From Streptomyces sp. SW4 (lineage in GTDB: Bacteria > Actinomycetota > Actinomycetes > Streptomycetales > Streptomycetaceae), in assembly GCA_003248315.1 (NCBI GenBank), contig QKWM01000001.1:682001-746000 (forward strand): a stretch of DNA of 64,000 bases. The letters run 5' to 3'. The translations under genes and the position numbers were made by a program. Below, in pieces: positions 8,667-17,694 of the stretch. How positions within the stretch are numbered: the stretch's first letter is position 1; every line of letters starts with the position of its first letter. The notes beneath the pieces were generated by a model. The model searched no databases and was not told the origin of the DNA. It worked only from the letters and a program-made list of their open reading frames with translations.

Positions 8667-9937
8667 TCACACGGCACGGTGACCGGCGGCGGTCTTGCCC
8701 CGGCGCCGGCGCGGACCCCGAGCGAACCGGCGCAGCCGGTCCCGCAGCCGCGTCAGCCGCGGCGACCGTTCCCGCTGCTCGCGGGTGTGCCGGTCCAGCT
8801 CCTCCAGCAGCCGGCGCGAACGGTGCTCGGTGTCCATCTCGTCGAGGATCCGGTTGACCTCGGTGAGCACCGCGCCGTGCAGCTGCCACTGCCGGGCGTC
8901 GCGCCGCACCTCCTCCAGCAGCAGGTCGGCGAGTCTGTCCCGGGTGAGCGCCGCCTGCCGCAGCTCGGCGGAGAGGCGTTCCTCCGCGGACTCGGCGTTC
9001 TCGCTGACGCTGGTGGTGACCAGCACCGCGAAACTCACCACGGCGTCGGCGATCTCGGACAGCAACTGCTCGACGGTGGCGCCGATCTCCGTGGGGAACA
9101 GCGCCTCCGGTTCGCGTTCCTTCGCCAGGTCGGTGAAGGTGCGCGCGAGCACCCGCAGGACGACCGTGCAGATCTCCAGCGTGTCGAGCCCCGTGCGCAG
9201 CACCACCCGGTGCAGCAGGCCCTCGCGCACCCGCGGATTGAGCCGCAGGCTGTCCTCCGCCTGCCGCAGGGCCTCGTCCACCTCGGCGATGTCGTGGTCG
9301 AGCCGGCGGGCCTCGTGCAGGCGCTCCGCGGCGCGGCGGTACAGCGTGTGCCCGGCCGCCTCCTCGCCCAGGCGCAGCATGAGCTGCCGCACCCGCCGCG
9401 CCAGCCCCTCGATCGACTCGCCGGCCTGCTCCACCCACACCGGAGGGGCGAAGAGCAGGTTGAAGACCAGGCCGACGACCGCCCCGATCAGCGTCTCCAC
9501 CACCCGCGCCCAGGCCAGCGCCCCGTGCGAGGTCACCCCGAGCACCAGCATCGCGCTGATCGCCACCTCGGCGACGAACTCGTGCGCCCGCACCAGGTGA
9601 CCGACGCCCAGCGCCGCCACGATCAGCAGCGCCAGACTCCACCAGCTCAGCCCGACCACCACGCTGAAGGCGATCGCGACCAGGACCCCGGCCACCACGG
9701 AGTTGACGCGGCGCACGCTCATCTTGAGCGTCGCGTACAGGGTGACCTGGACGACCAGCAGCGCGGTGAGCGGCGCGGTCAGCGGAGCCGCCGACTTGTC
9801 GGGGACAGCCGTACCGCGATGACGTAGGCGATCGAGGCGGCGGAGGCCGAGCGCACCGCCTGCACGACCAGAGGATCCCGGGCCGCCTTCCGCAACGCCC
9901 GTGCGGCGGTCCGGGTCCTCTCACGAAGATCACGCAT
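8667..9937 (-). CDS. FUSC-family membrane protein (aromatic acid exporter-like) (one apparent frameshift)
   Basis: With one C restored near 9800 it is 423 residues. The first half has about five to six membrane segments (for example AVRSASAASIAYVIAVRL, VNSVVAGVLVAIAFSVVVGL and AEVAISAMLVLGV). The second half is a long soluble helical region rich in charged heptads. This is the half-FUSC architecture related to AaeB/YccS proteins, which are putative exporters of aromatic acids or toxic anions. No energising domain is visible. ATG 9937 is chosen from family N-termini; ATG 9973 is also in frame. A paralogue lies at 14.2-15.4 kb. The substrate is unknown. Confidence 0.75.
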
Positions 9938-10153
9938 CCTCGGGCTGTTCCCTTTCCCAGGCGCATCGAACATATCCGGACAGGACGGTATCCGGCCCCG
10001 GTGGCTCGTATCGTCCCCACGCGCCGTGCAGGGCCGGACGTGTGCCGCCCCGGACTTCGGGAAAACCCCAGGACACGAGCCGGGTTCTCCGCAACTCCGG
10101 GACGGAGGACCGCCCCATGGTGGCGCCGGTCACGCCCGCGGCAGCCTGGCCGC

Positions 10154-11525
10154 ATGAAACGGCAACGGACCGGAATCGCCCTCATGCTTCTCGCCGCGCT
10201 CGCCACGACCGGGGCCGCAGTCCCGGCCGCGGCGGCGGGCACCGCCCCGGCCATCGCCGCCCCGGCCGTCGCGCGGGCCGACCCGGACCGGGCGGTCGTC
10301 GCGGCGCTCGACCGGGCCGCGCACCCCCTGCGCACGGTCGAACCCGGCGGCGGCACCGGCGATCTGCGGGCCCTGGACCGGATGATCGGCGACGCCCGCG
10401 TCGTGGGGCTGGGCGAGGCCACCCACGGCAGCCACGACTTCTTCGCCCTGAAGGACCGCGTCTTCCGCCACCTGGTCCGCGAGAAGGGCTTCCGCACCTT
10501 CGCCCTGGAGGCGAGCTGGAGCACGGGCCTGCGCCTCAACGCCTACGTGCTGCACGGCGAGGGCGACCCCCGCCGCATCATGCGCGAGGAGTTCCAGCGC
10601 GACTACCTGTGGTGGAACAACACCGACTACCTCCGCCTCCTGGAGTGGATGCGGGCCTACAACGTGCGCCACCCCGACGACCCCGTCTCCTTCGTGGGCG
10701 ACGACACGGCCTGGACGGGACCGGAACTGTACGACGAGGTCACCGCGTACGTGGCCCGGACCCGCCCGGAGCTGATCGGCCGCTTCGCCGGGCTCTACCG
10801 GGGCCTGCGGCCCACCACGGGGACGGGGGAGTACATCGAGCGGTACCTGAACCGGCCGTTGGCCGAGCGCGAGGAGAGGGCGCGGCGCACCGGCGAGGCG
10901 TTGCGCCTGCTGAAGCGGCAGGGCCGGGCGGCGACCGGGAGGCGTACGACTGGGCCGTGCAGCAGGCCACCGCGATCGACCGGACGGCCCGGCAGTACGC
11001 CTTCGACTTCGACGACCCGGCGCAGGCAGCGGCGGCCATGCGCTACCGCGACGAGGCGATGGCCGCCAACGTCGTCTGGTGGCAGCGGCACACCGGGAGC
11101 AAGGTCCTGCTCTCGGCGCACGACAACCACGTCGCCTACGTGGCGACGGACCCCGTCGCCTATCCCGCGGTGCAGGGCGCCTTCCTCCGCGACGCCCTGG
11201 GCACCGGGTACGTCAGCGTGGGCCTCACCTTCGACCGGGGCTCCTTCCGGGCCACCGGGCCGGACGGCGGCATCCGCACGTGGACGCTCGGGCCCGCCGG
11301 GCCGGGCAGCAACGAGGAGGTCCTGGACCGGGTGCGGCACCGGGACTACCTGCTCGACCTGCGGACCGTCGGCGATCCGGCCGGCAGTGGCTGCGGCAGC
11401 AGCGGCCGACCCGCAGCATCGGCACCGCCTACCCCGACGGCCCCTACGACGTCGCACTGGCCGGCAGCCACGACGTGCTGATCCATCTGCACCGGGTGAC
11501 GGCGGCCCGGCTGCGCGACCGCTGA
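10154..11525 (+). CDS. Secreted erythromycin-esterase-family protein (two apparent frameshifts)
   Basis: After restoring bases near 10930 and 11385 it reads as 457 residues. The N-terminus is a clear Sec signal peptide (MKRQR, hydrophobic stretch, AAVPAAAAGTA). The mature part has the family signature VGLGEATHGSHDFF, containing the catalytic His/Glu of EreA/EreB-like enzymes, and later HDNHVAYV. EreA/B hydrolyse macrolide lactones, but most secreted actinomycete homologues (also called succinoglycan-biosynthesis-like) have no known substrate, so a resistance role should not be assumed. ATG 10154 is the first start that produces a signal peptide. It is convergent with the FBP-domain gene. Confidence 0.82.
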
Positions 11526-11565
11526 CCCGCGCCCGCACGGCACCTCCGGCGCCGCGGGACGGGGC

Positions 11566-12110
11566 TCAGGCGCCGCCGGTTCTCCTGCGACCCGGTCCGG
11601 ACGGCAGGCCCTGGGCGCCGGCGACCTTGGCCACGAAGGCGGACAGGTTGGCCAGGGTCCGGGCGGTCTGCTCCTCCAGGGTGAGGCTCTCCTCGTACCG
11701 CGGGCCGGACTCCGGCACCTTCTTGCCGCGCACGTAGAGGGAGCAGGCGAGGTCGGTGCAGATGTACACGCCGACCGAGTTGCCCTCGCGGCCCGCCGCG
11801 CCGGCCTTGCGCGCGGTCATCAGGGAGACGCCGCCGCGCGGATGCGAGGTCAGGCAGAGCGAGCACATGCTGCGCTGGAAGAACCCGGGCCGGGCGGGCT
11901 GGAAGCGCAGCGCCACACCGGCGAGCCGGCCGTCCTCCCGTTCGGTCACCAGATAGCTGCGGTCGGGTGCCCCGGGGTCCCGCCAGCCGAGGAAGTCCAG
12001 GTCCTCCCACGGCAGCTCGCCGAGGTCACGGGGCACGGCGAGCCGCTTGGCCTCCCCTTCGAGCAGTTGATGAACGAGGCGCGGATGTCCGGCTCGGTGA
12101 GCGGTCGCAT
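11566..12110 (-). CDS. FBP-domain (treble-clef zinc finger) protein (one apparent frameshift)
   Basis: With one G restored near 12055 it is 181 residues, starting MRPLTEPDIRASFINCSKGE. The C-terminal part has CSLC (residues about 80-83) and CTDLACSLYVRGKK, two CxxC-like pairs forming the treble clef seen at the end of elongation-factor-G-binding (FBP/FusB-like) proteins. FusB-type proteins bind EF-G on the ribosome and rescue it from fusidic acid; whether this protein does so is unknown. A perfect 8-bp-arm dyad (12161-12181) lies 50 bp upstream of its start and probably controls it. Confidence 0.75.
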
Positions 12111-12160
12111 GATGGCTTGCTCCGGTGAGAGGTCGACGGGACGGAGGCGCCGGGCAACGT

Positions 12161-12181
12161 AAACCTAGGGCCTCTAGGTTT
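12161..12181. promoter_or_regulatory. Perfect inverted repeat upstream of the FBP-domain gene
   Basis: AAACCTAG (12161-12168), spacer GGCCT, CTAGGTTT (12174-12181). The arms are perfectly complementary and AT-rich in a roughly 73% GC background, as expected of an operator for a dimeric regulator. No regulator gene is adjacent, so the factor is unknown. Confidence 0.6.
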
Positions 12182-12305
12182 GCCAGGGTAGGCAGCGTCC
12201 GGTGCAGGGGCCACCGAATTTCCCGGCCGGTGCCGGCGCCTCCCGGGTTTCGCCGCCGGGCCGGGAGGTACCCGGTCCCGCTCGTACGACAGGAGGGAGA
12301 GTGCC

Positions 12306-12749
12306 GTGACCGACCACCGCGCCGAAGGCCCGGGTGAGAACGGCGACCCGATCCCCCGGGACATGCCGGACCAGCAGGCCGACGCCGGGGAGGATCCCTG
12401 GGAGGTCGCCCCGGCCTGGCGGCCCGCGGTGACGTCGAGGGCGTGGGGGAACCGGGCGGCCGGGAAGCCCCGGGCGGTTCGGAGGACACCGGTGACGCGG
12501 GTGCCGGTGACCGTGACGCCACGGGGCGCGCCGGCGCCGACGGGCCGGACGGCGAGGCCCGGACGGGCCGGACGGCGAGGCCCCGGACGGCCCTGCCGGC
12601 GACGTTCCGGACGGCCCGGCCGACGGTGTTCCGGACGGCCCGGCCGACGACGTCCCCGACACGGACGAGGCCGGCACCGGCCGGCAGGGCGCTCCCCGGT
12701 CCGGCACCGTGCACCCCGAACACCCGTACCCGACGAGCCCTCCGGCTGA
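12306..12749 (+). CDS. Acidic, low-complexity hypothetical protein with PDGPAD repeats (three apparent frameshifts)
   Basis: GTG 12306 follows GGAGGGAG. The reading MTDHRAEGPGENGDPIPRD to EVAPAWRP is followed, after restored bases near 12431, 12570 and 12731, by an Asp/Glu/Gly/Pro-rich chain with repeats of the type VPDGPADG and the end HPEHPYPDEPSG. Total is 148 residues. The unrepaired frame turns into an Arg/Pro-rich sequence with no resemblance to a protein, a sign that the acidic reading is the right one. No domain is recognised; it is probably intrinsically disordered. It is followed immediately by two perfect palindromes that terminate transcription. Confidence 0.55.
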   Translation: MTDHRAEGPGENGDPIPRDMPDQQADAGEDPWEVAPAWRPAVTSRAWGNRAAGKPRAVRRTPVTRVPVTVTPRGAPAPTGRTARPGRAGRRGPGRPCRRRSGRPGRRCSGRPGRRRPRHGRGRHRPAGRSPVRHRAPRTPVPDEPSG

Positions 12750-12751
12750 CG

Positions 12752-12779
12752 GGCGAGGACGGGCCGGCCCGTCCTCGCC
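12752..12779. terminator. 28-bp perfect palindrome after the acidic protein gene
   Basis: Two 14-bp arms with no spacer, 3 bp after the stop codon. It can form a GC-rich hairpin, the usual Streptomyces terminator type lacking a U tract. It is paired with the longer palindrome at 12801. Confidence 0.8.
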
Positions 12780-12800
12780 GGCGCCGGCCCGCCTTCGCCG

Positions 12801-12840
12801 CCCCGGCCTCCGCCTCCACCGGTGGAGGCGGAGGCCGGGG
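12801..12840. terminator. 40-bp perfect palindrome between convergent genes
   Basis: Two 20-bp arms meet at 12820/12821 with no mismatch. It lies 8 bp before the epimerase stop on the opposite strand, so it can act as a bidirectional terminator for the acidic-protein gene and the epimerase gene. Confidence 0.85.
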
Positions 12841-12847
12841 CGGGGGT

Positions 12848-13881
12848 TCAGCCGACCTTGCGGCCGCGCAGCGGCTCCGTCGGGGCGCCCGCACCCTGTT
12901 GCAGACCCTGGAGGAACTCCTCCAGCACCTCCGTGGCCGTACGCTCCGGACGCCAGCCCAGTTCGGCCCGCGCGCGTGTGCAGTCCATCAGCGGCAGCCG
13001 CAGCACCGCGTCGAACAGGTGCGGCGACGCCGGCAGCAGATGCAGCCCCCACGCGGCGGCGATCGCCGAGCGGGCCGCGGTGCGCGGCAGCCGGAGCGGG
13101 CGCGCCCCCGTCATCTCGCCGAGCAGCCGGGCGTCCACGGGCGGCTCGGCCGCCGGGTTGAACGGGCCCCGCGCCTGCTCGGAGCGGGCCGCCAGCCGGT
13201 AGGCGTGCGCGGCGTCGTCCGTGTGCAGCGCCTGCACCCGCAGCCCCGGCACGTCCGGCAGGAACGGCAGCAGCTCGGGCCGGGCCAGCGGACCGGGCAG
13301 GAACCTGCCGCCGAAGATCCGCCGCTGCTCGCTCGCCGACTCCCGCTTGAACAGGAACGCGGGCCGCATCCGCACCACCCGGATGCCGGGGTGGTCGCGC
13401 TCGAACGTGTCCAGCGCCCGTTCCAGATAGGCCTTCTCCCGGCAGTAGGCGGCGTCCGGCCAGCCGTGCGTCGGCCACGACTCGTCCACCGCGTGGTCCT
13501 TCGGCCCCGGTGAGTACGCCCCGACCGACGACGCGTGCACCAGCGCCGGCACGCCGGCGGTGGCCACCGCCTCGAACACCCTGATGGAGCCGAGCACATT
13601 GGTCCGCCAGGTCGTCGCCGGGTCGTGCGTCGGCTGGAACGCCCAGGCCAGATGGACGACGGCGTCGGCACCCGCGAAGTGCCCGACGAGATCGGCCTGC
13701 TCCGAGGCCACGTCGACCGCCGACCACTCCGTCTTCGGCGGCGACCAGCCGGGGATCCTCCGGGCCAGCCCCAGCACCGACCCGACCTGGGATCCTCCGA
13801 CAGCAGGCGCACCAGGCTGCTGCCCACGTTGCCGGTCGCGCCCGTCACCACGATCCTGCTCCCCGTCGCGCTGCTCACCAT
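12848..13881 (-). CDS. NAD-dependent epimerase/dehydratase (extended SDR) (one apparent frameshift)
   Basis: With one C restored near 13797 it has 344 residues. The Rossmann motif is VTGATGNVGSS near the N-terminus; VVHLAWAFQPTHDP follows, and YCREKAYLE provides the catalytic Tyr-x3-Lys. The family acts on nucleotide sugars or related ketone/alcohol substrates. The C-terminal half is helical and diverse, so the substrate cannot be named. ATG 13881 with GGAGCC upstream is the best start. It is transcribed alone, with a large upstream gap. Confidence 0.82.
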
Positions 13882-14212
13882 CGGCTCCTCTCGGCCGGTT
13901 GCTCGGGCGGAGGTCACCGGGTACCCCTCGGCGGCCGAGGTACCCCGGGGGGCCGGGTTGCACGAAGGCGCGGGCGGTGCGGACAGAAAAGTGCCCCGAC
14001 CGGACGGGGGGATCACGGTCGGGGCGGCTCTGTGGTGGATACGGATGGCGGTCGCCTCTCGGCGAAAGGCTGCACAGGGCTTCAGCCGGACGATCGTCCC
14101 TGTGCGCTATAGGTGAGGCCCGGGGACACTGTCCCATCCGTACCCACGCCCTGTTCAACGGTGAACGACCTGGCGGTGTTCCGTGGTCTGTCGTGTTTTG
14201 CGGTGATGTGCG
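13882..14212. other. Intergenic region with hairpin, no gene seen
   Basis: This is a 331-bp gap between the epimerase start and the FUSC stop. It holds a 10-bp-arm hairpin (13993-14002 with 14016-14025), which probably terminates the FUSC transcript, and a 7-bp-arm dyad (14073-14079/14098-14104). Short frames here have no coding character. Confidence 0.6.
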
Positions 14213-15436
14213 TCACTGTCCCGAGGTGTCCGACGCCGTCTCGGCGGGCGGGAAGACCTCGGCCCAGAGGTTCTCCGCCTGGAGCAGCAGCGTGCCCAGG
14301 ACGGTGGCCCGTGGCGCACCCTCGGCGGCCTGTTCCCGCAGCCCCTCCTGGAGCCGCCGGTGCAGCGCGTCCATCGCCTCGCGCGTCGAGCCGTCCGGCC
14401 GGGCGTCCACCGCCTCGCCGCTCAGCCGGTCGGCCTCCGCCCGGCAGGCGTCGCCGATCAGGTCCAGCAGCCGCGCGTACTGCTCGACGACCGGCCCCCG
14501 CGGCGGCACCGGCGTGCGCCGCTCGTCGGCCGCCACCGCGAGCGTCCGGGTGAGCGCCGCGACATGGCCGGCGATCCTGCCCCACCGCTGGTCCTCCTCC
14601 TCCGGCGGCAGGGCCGAGGGGATCCGGTTCAGGGCGCGCAGCGGGGCGTAGGTCAGGCGCAGGCTCTCCAGGCTCCAGGAACGGGCCGACTCCAGCGCGT
14701 TCAGCCGGCGCTGCAGCCGTGAGGAGGCGCTCGACCAGTCGGCCGCCGTCTGCTCGTCCCACTCGTCCTCGCGCAGGTCGCCGGCGATGCCGGCCAGGAC
14801 GTCGCCCGTCTCGCGGGCGAGCGCGGCGAGGTTCTCCCGGACGTCCCGCAGATGCACCGGCGGCAGGATCAGCGCGTTGACGCTCACGCCGATCACCGCG
14901 CCGAGCGCGGCCTGGCCCAGCCGGTGGCCGACCGCCGAGGCGGAGACCGTGCCCGCGGTGAGGGTGAACAGCGCCGTGGTGGCCGCGTAGATGCCCTGGT
15001 TGCCGAAGCGCGGCCAGTTGGCGAGGAGCATCAGCAGCGGCAGGCTGAGGGCCAGCGCCCCGGTGTTGTCGTCGGTGACCGCCTGTGCGCCCGAGGCCAG
15101 CAGCGTGCCGGCGCAGATCGCCGTGAACTGCTGCGTGCCCTGCCGCACCGAGCTGTAGACGGTGGCCTGCACCAGGACCACCGCCACCCACGGCGCCATG
15201 AGCGCCATCGGATCGTCCATCCAGACGCCCGCGACGAACCAGGCCAGCAGACCGGCGCCGGCGGCCTTCAGCGACTGTTTGACCAGGTCGCGCTCGCGCC
15301 CCGGCTCCCGCCAGGCGGCACGGGCCGCCCGCCCGACGCCCTCGACCTCCCGGCGCAGCGCGTCCAGGGGCCGCAGGCCCCGCACGGCCCGCACGGCCCG
15401 CACGGCCCGCCCGGCCGCCCGGAGCCACCGCGGCAC
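14213..15436 (-). CDS. FUSC-family membrane protein
   Basis: 407 residues, uninterrupted from the start chosen. Membrane segments include AGAGLLAWFVAGVWM, LMAPWVAVVLVQATVYSSV and ALALSLPLLMLLANW, with the FUSC-type second block YAATTALFTLTAGTVSASAV; a long charged helical C-terminal half follows. This is the same family as the protein at 8.7-9.9 kb, and is likewise of unknown substrate (aromatic acids are a guess from AaeB). The N-terminal codons contain a 9-bp repeat that encodes RAVRAVRAVRG. A better ribosome binding site lies at GTG 15698, so the protein may extend upstream with a Gly/Pro-rich leader if two more bases are missing. Confidence 0.75.
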   Translation of the reverse strand: MPRWLRAAGRAVRAVRAVRGLRPLDALRREVEGVGRAARAAWREPGRERDLVKQSLKAAGAGLLAWFVAGVWMDDPMALMAPWVAVVLVQATVYSSVRQGTQQFTAICAGTLLASGAQAVTDDNTGALALSLPLLMLLANWPRFGNQGIYAATTALFTLTAGTVSASAVGHRLGQAALGAVIGVSVNALILPPVHLRDVRENLAALARETGDVLAGIAGDLREDEWDEQTAADWSSASSRLQRRLNALESARSWSLESLRLTYAPLRALNRIPSALPPEEEDQRWGRIAGHVAALTRTLAVAADERRTPVPPRGPVVEQYARLLDLIGDACRAEADRLSGEAVDARPDGSTREAMDALHRRLQEGLREQAAEGAPRATVLGTLLLQAENLWAEVFPPAETASDTSGQ

Positions 15437-15742
15437 CGCGCCCGGCGCGGCCGCGTCCCGGCCCCGGCCGGGCCCCCGGTTCCTGTTCCTCCGCCGGGCC
15501 GCCGGTTCCCGTTCCTCCGCCGGGACCGCCGGTTCCTGACCCCCGGCTCGGGCCGCCGGGTCCCGCCCCGCGGCTTTCGTCTCGTCCTGCCTCCCGGCCG
15601 GGGCCCCGGGTCCCGCCCCGCGGCCCGGGCCTCGTCCCGTCCCCGGCTCGGTGTGCGTCCCGCTGCTGCCCGGCTCGGCGTGCGCCGTGCCCCGCCACGT
15701 CGTTCCCTCCGTCGGTCCCGTCCCGTCGTCGAGCCGGGCGGC
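15437..15742. other. Low-complexity Gly/Pro-coding tract between FUSC and HAD genes
   Basis: This GC-extreme tract has imperfect repeats (CCGGTTCC, GTTCCTCCGCCGG and GGGTCCCGCCCCGCGG recur). It is either an intergenic spacer or the disordered N-terminus of the FUSC protein starting at GTG 15698. Without transcript data I leave it open. Confidence 0.5.
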
Positions 15743-16399
15743 TCACCGCAGCGGGCTGCCGGACAGCGACGCCAGCAGGTCGGCCGGATCGGCGTACACC
15801 GCGTCCGCCCCGGCCTGCTCCAGGTCGGGGCGCGGGATGCCGCCGCACAGGACGGCCACGCAGGTCACGCCGGCCCGGCTGCCCGCCCGCATGTCCCAGA
15901 CGGTGTCGCCCACGAAGACCGCGCGCTCGGGGGGCACGCCGGCCAGTTCCAGGGCGTGCTCCACCGGTTCCGGCGCGGGCTTGCCGGCCTCCACGTCGTC
16001 GGCGCTGGCCGTCGCCGCGATGGCGTCGTCGGCGTCGATCGCCCGGCGCAGCGCGCTCAGCTCCGCGCCGCCCGCCGAGGTGGCCAGCACCACCTGCCAG
16101 CCGTCCCCGGCCAGGCGCCGCAGCAGCCTCCCGGCGTCCGGCAGCGCGGGCAGCCGGTCGAAGTACTGCCCGTACAGCGCCTTGTGCGCGGCGCTCAGCG
16201 CGGCGTCCTGGCCGGTGTCCCGGTCCTCGCCCAGCAGGTGGGCGATCAGGTCGGTGGAGGCCAGGCCCACGGCGCGGTGGACGGCGTGCATCGGCACCGT
16301 GTGACCGGCCTGCCGGAACGCCTCCCACCAGGTCACCACGTGCAGATGATTGGTGTCGACGAGAGTCCCGTCGACGTCGAACACGGCCGCCCGTTCCAT
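15743..16399 (-). CDS. HAD-superfamily hydrolase (beta-phosphoglucomutase/phosphatase-like)
   Basis: Intact 218-residue protein. HAD motif I is FDVDGTLVDTNH with both catalytic aspartates; motif II is LATSAGG; motif III is around EAGKPAPEP; motif IV is FVGDTVWDMRAG. A helical cap lies between motifs I and II (class C1). Members dephosphorylate small sugar phosphates, phosphoglycolate and similar metabolites. ATG 16399 follows AGGAAGG. It reads in the same direction as the PHP gene upstream and FUSC gene downstream, so a short operon is possible. Confidence 0.88.
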   Translation of the reverse strand: MERAAVFDVDGTLVDTNHLHVVTWWEAFRQAGHTVPMHAVHRAVGLASTDLIAHLLGEDRDTGQDAALSAAHKALYGQYFDRLPALPDAGRLLRRLAGDGWQVVLATSAGGAELSALRRAIDADDAIAATASADDVEAGKPAPEPVEHALELAGVPPERAVFVGDTVWDMRAGSRAGVTCVAVLCGGIPRPDLEQAGADAVYADPADLLASLSGSPLR

Positions 16400-16518
16400 G
16401 CACCGATCCCTTCCTCGTGAGGCCGAGTGTCCTCGGGTGCGCGAGCCGCCTCGTGCGGCCGAGTCCCCCGTGCGGCCGGGGCTCCTCGTGCGCTCGCGCC
16501 ACGGCCGCGAGTACCACG

Positions 16519-17555
16519 TCAGCGGCCCGCCACTCCGGAGGGTGTGCGGCCCTCGCGGGTCCAGGCGAGCAGGTCCTCCAGCGGCCAGGCGGTCACCACC
16601 CGCTCGGCGGGGACGCCGCACTCCTCGGCCCGGGCGCACCCGTGGATCTGCCAGTCGAGCTGGCCGGGCGCGTGCGCGTCGGTGTCCACGGAGAACAGCA
16701 CACCGGCGTCCACCGCCCGGCGCAGCAGCCGCCGCGGCGGGTCCAGCCGCTCCGGTCGGCTGTTGATCTCCAGCGCGGTTCCGGACTCGGCGCACGCCGC
16801 GAACACCTCGTCCGCGTCGAACTCCGACTCCGGCCGTCCCCGCCCGGTCAGCAGCCGCCCGTGCAGTGCCCGAGGACGTCGGCGTGCGGGTTGCGGACGG
16901 CCGCCACCATCCGGCGGGTCATCGAGCGGGCGTCCATGCGCAGCTTGGAGTGGACCGACACCACCACGACGTCCAGCCGCTCCAGCAGCTCCGGCTCCTG
17001 GTCCAGGGAGCCGTCCTCGAGGATGTCGCACTCGATGCCGGTGAGCAGCCGGAACGGCGCCCAGGTCGTGTTCAGCTCCGCCACCACGTCCAGCTGCTCG
17101 CGCAGCCGGTCGGCGGACAGGCCGCGGGCCACGGTGAGCCGCGGCGAGTGGTCGGTGAGCGCCGCCCACTCGTGGCCCAGCGCCGCCGCGGCCCGGCCCA
17201 TCTCCTCGATGGGGCTGCCGCCGTCCGACCAGTCGGAGTGCAGATGGCAGTCGCCGCGCAGCCGGGCCCGCAGCTCCTCGCCGCCCCGGGCGAGCGGCGC
17301 GCCGGCCTCGCCCTCCAGCTTCTCCAGGTAGCCGGGCACGCCGCCGGCCAGGGCCTCGCGCACCACCTGGGCCGTCTTCGGCCCGACGCCCTTCAGCGAC
17401 TCCAGCGACCCCGCCTCCGCCCGCTGCCGCAGCTCCTCGCCGGGCAGGCCGGACAGCACGCGCGCCGCGGTGCGGAAGGCCCGGACGCGGTACGTCGGCG
17501 CCAGCGACCGTTCCAGCAGGAACGCGATCCGCTCCAGCGCCTCGACGGGATCCAT
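16519..17555 (-). CDS. PHP-domain protein with N-terminal helix-hairpin-helix (PolX C-terminal-like) (one apparent frameshift)
   Basis: With one base restored near 16858 it is 345 residues. The N-terminus resembles the DNA-polymerase-beta 8-kDa/HhH part (RVRAFRTAARVL and LKGVGPKTAQVV). The PHP metal-binding motifs follow: GDCHLHSDWSDG, LTDHSPRL, GIECDIL, VSVHSKL and DTDAHAPGQ. It lacks a polymerase palm, so it is not a full PolX; PHP domains are metal-dependent phosphoesterases or exonucleases. A role in DNA repair or as a histidinol-phosphatase-like phosphoesterase is possible. ATG 17555 has GGAGG five bases upstream. Confidence 0.8.
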
Positions 17556-17694
17556 CGCCACCTCCTCGGCCGGCCCCGACCTCCAGGGTTCCCCAGCCGC
17601 GCGGGGCCCGCACGACGGGCCGCCCGGTTTGCCCGCCGTGCACCCGGGTACTGCGATGCCCCGTCAGCACCGCCCGGCCCAGGAGGAGACCGCC

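Noticed and set aside
7891..10539. 882-codon minus-strand frame
   Set aside because: Crosses genes on both strands and gives Arg/Ala-rich nonsense; it is an artefact of few stop codons in GC-rich DNA.
10154..11525. Macrolide-resistance gene by family name
   Set aside because: Only the superfamily signature is shared; secreted actinomycete members are not known to hydrolyse macrolides, and there is no resistance or biosynthesis context.
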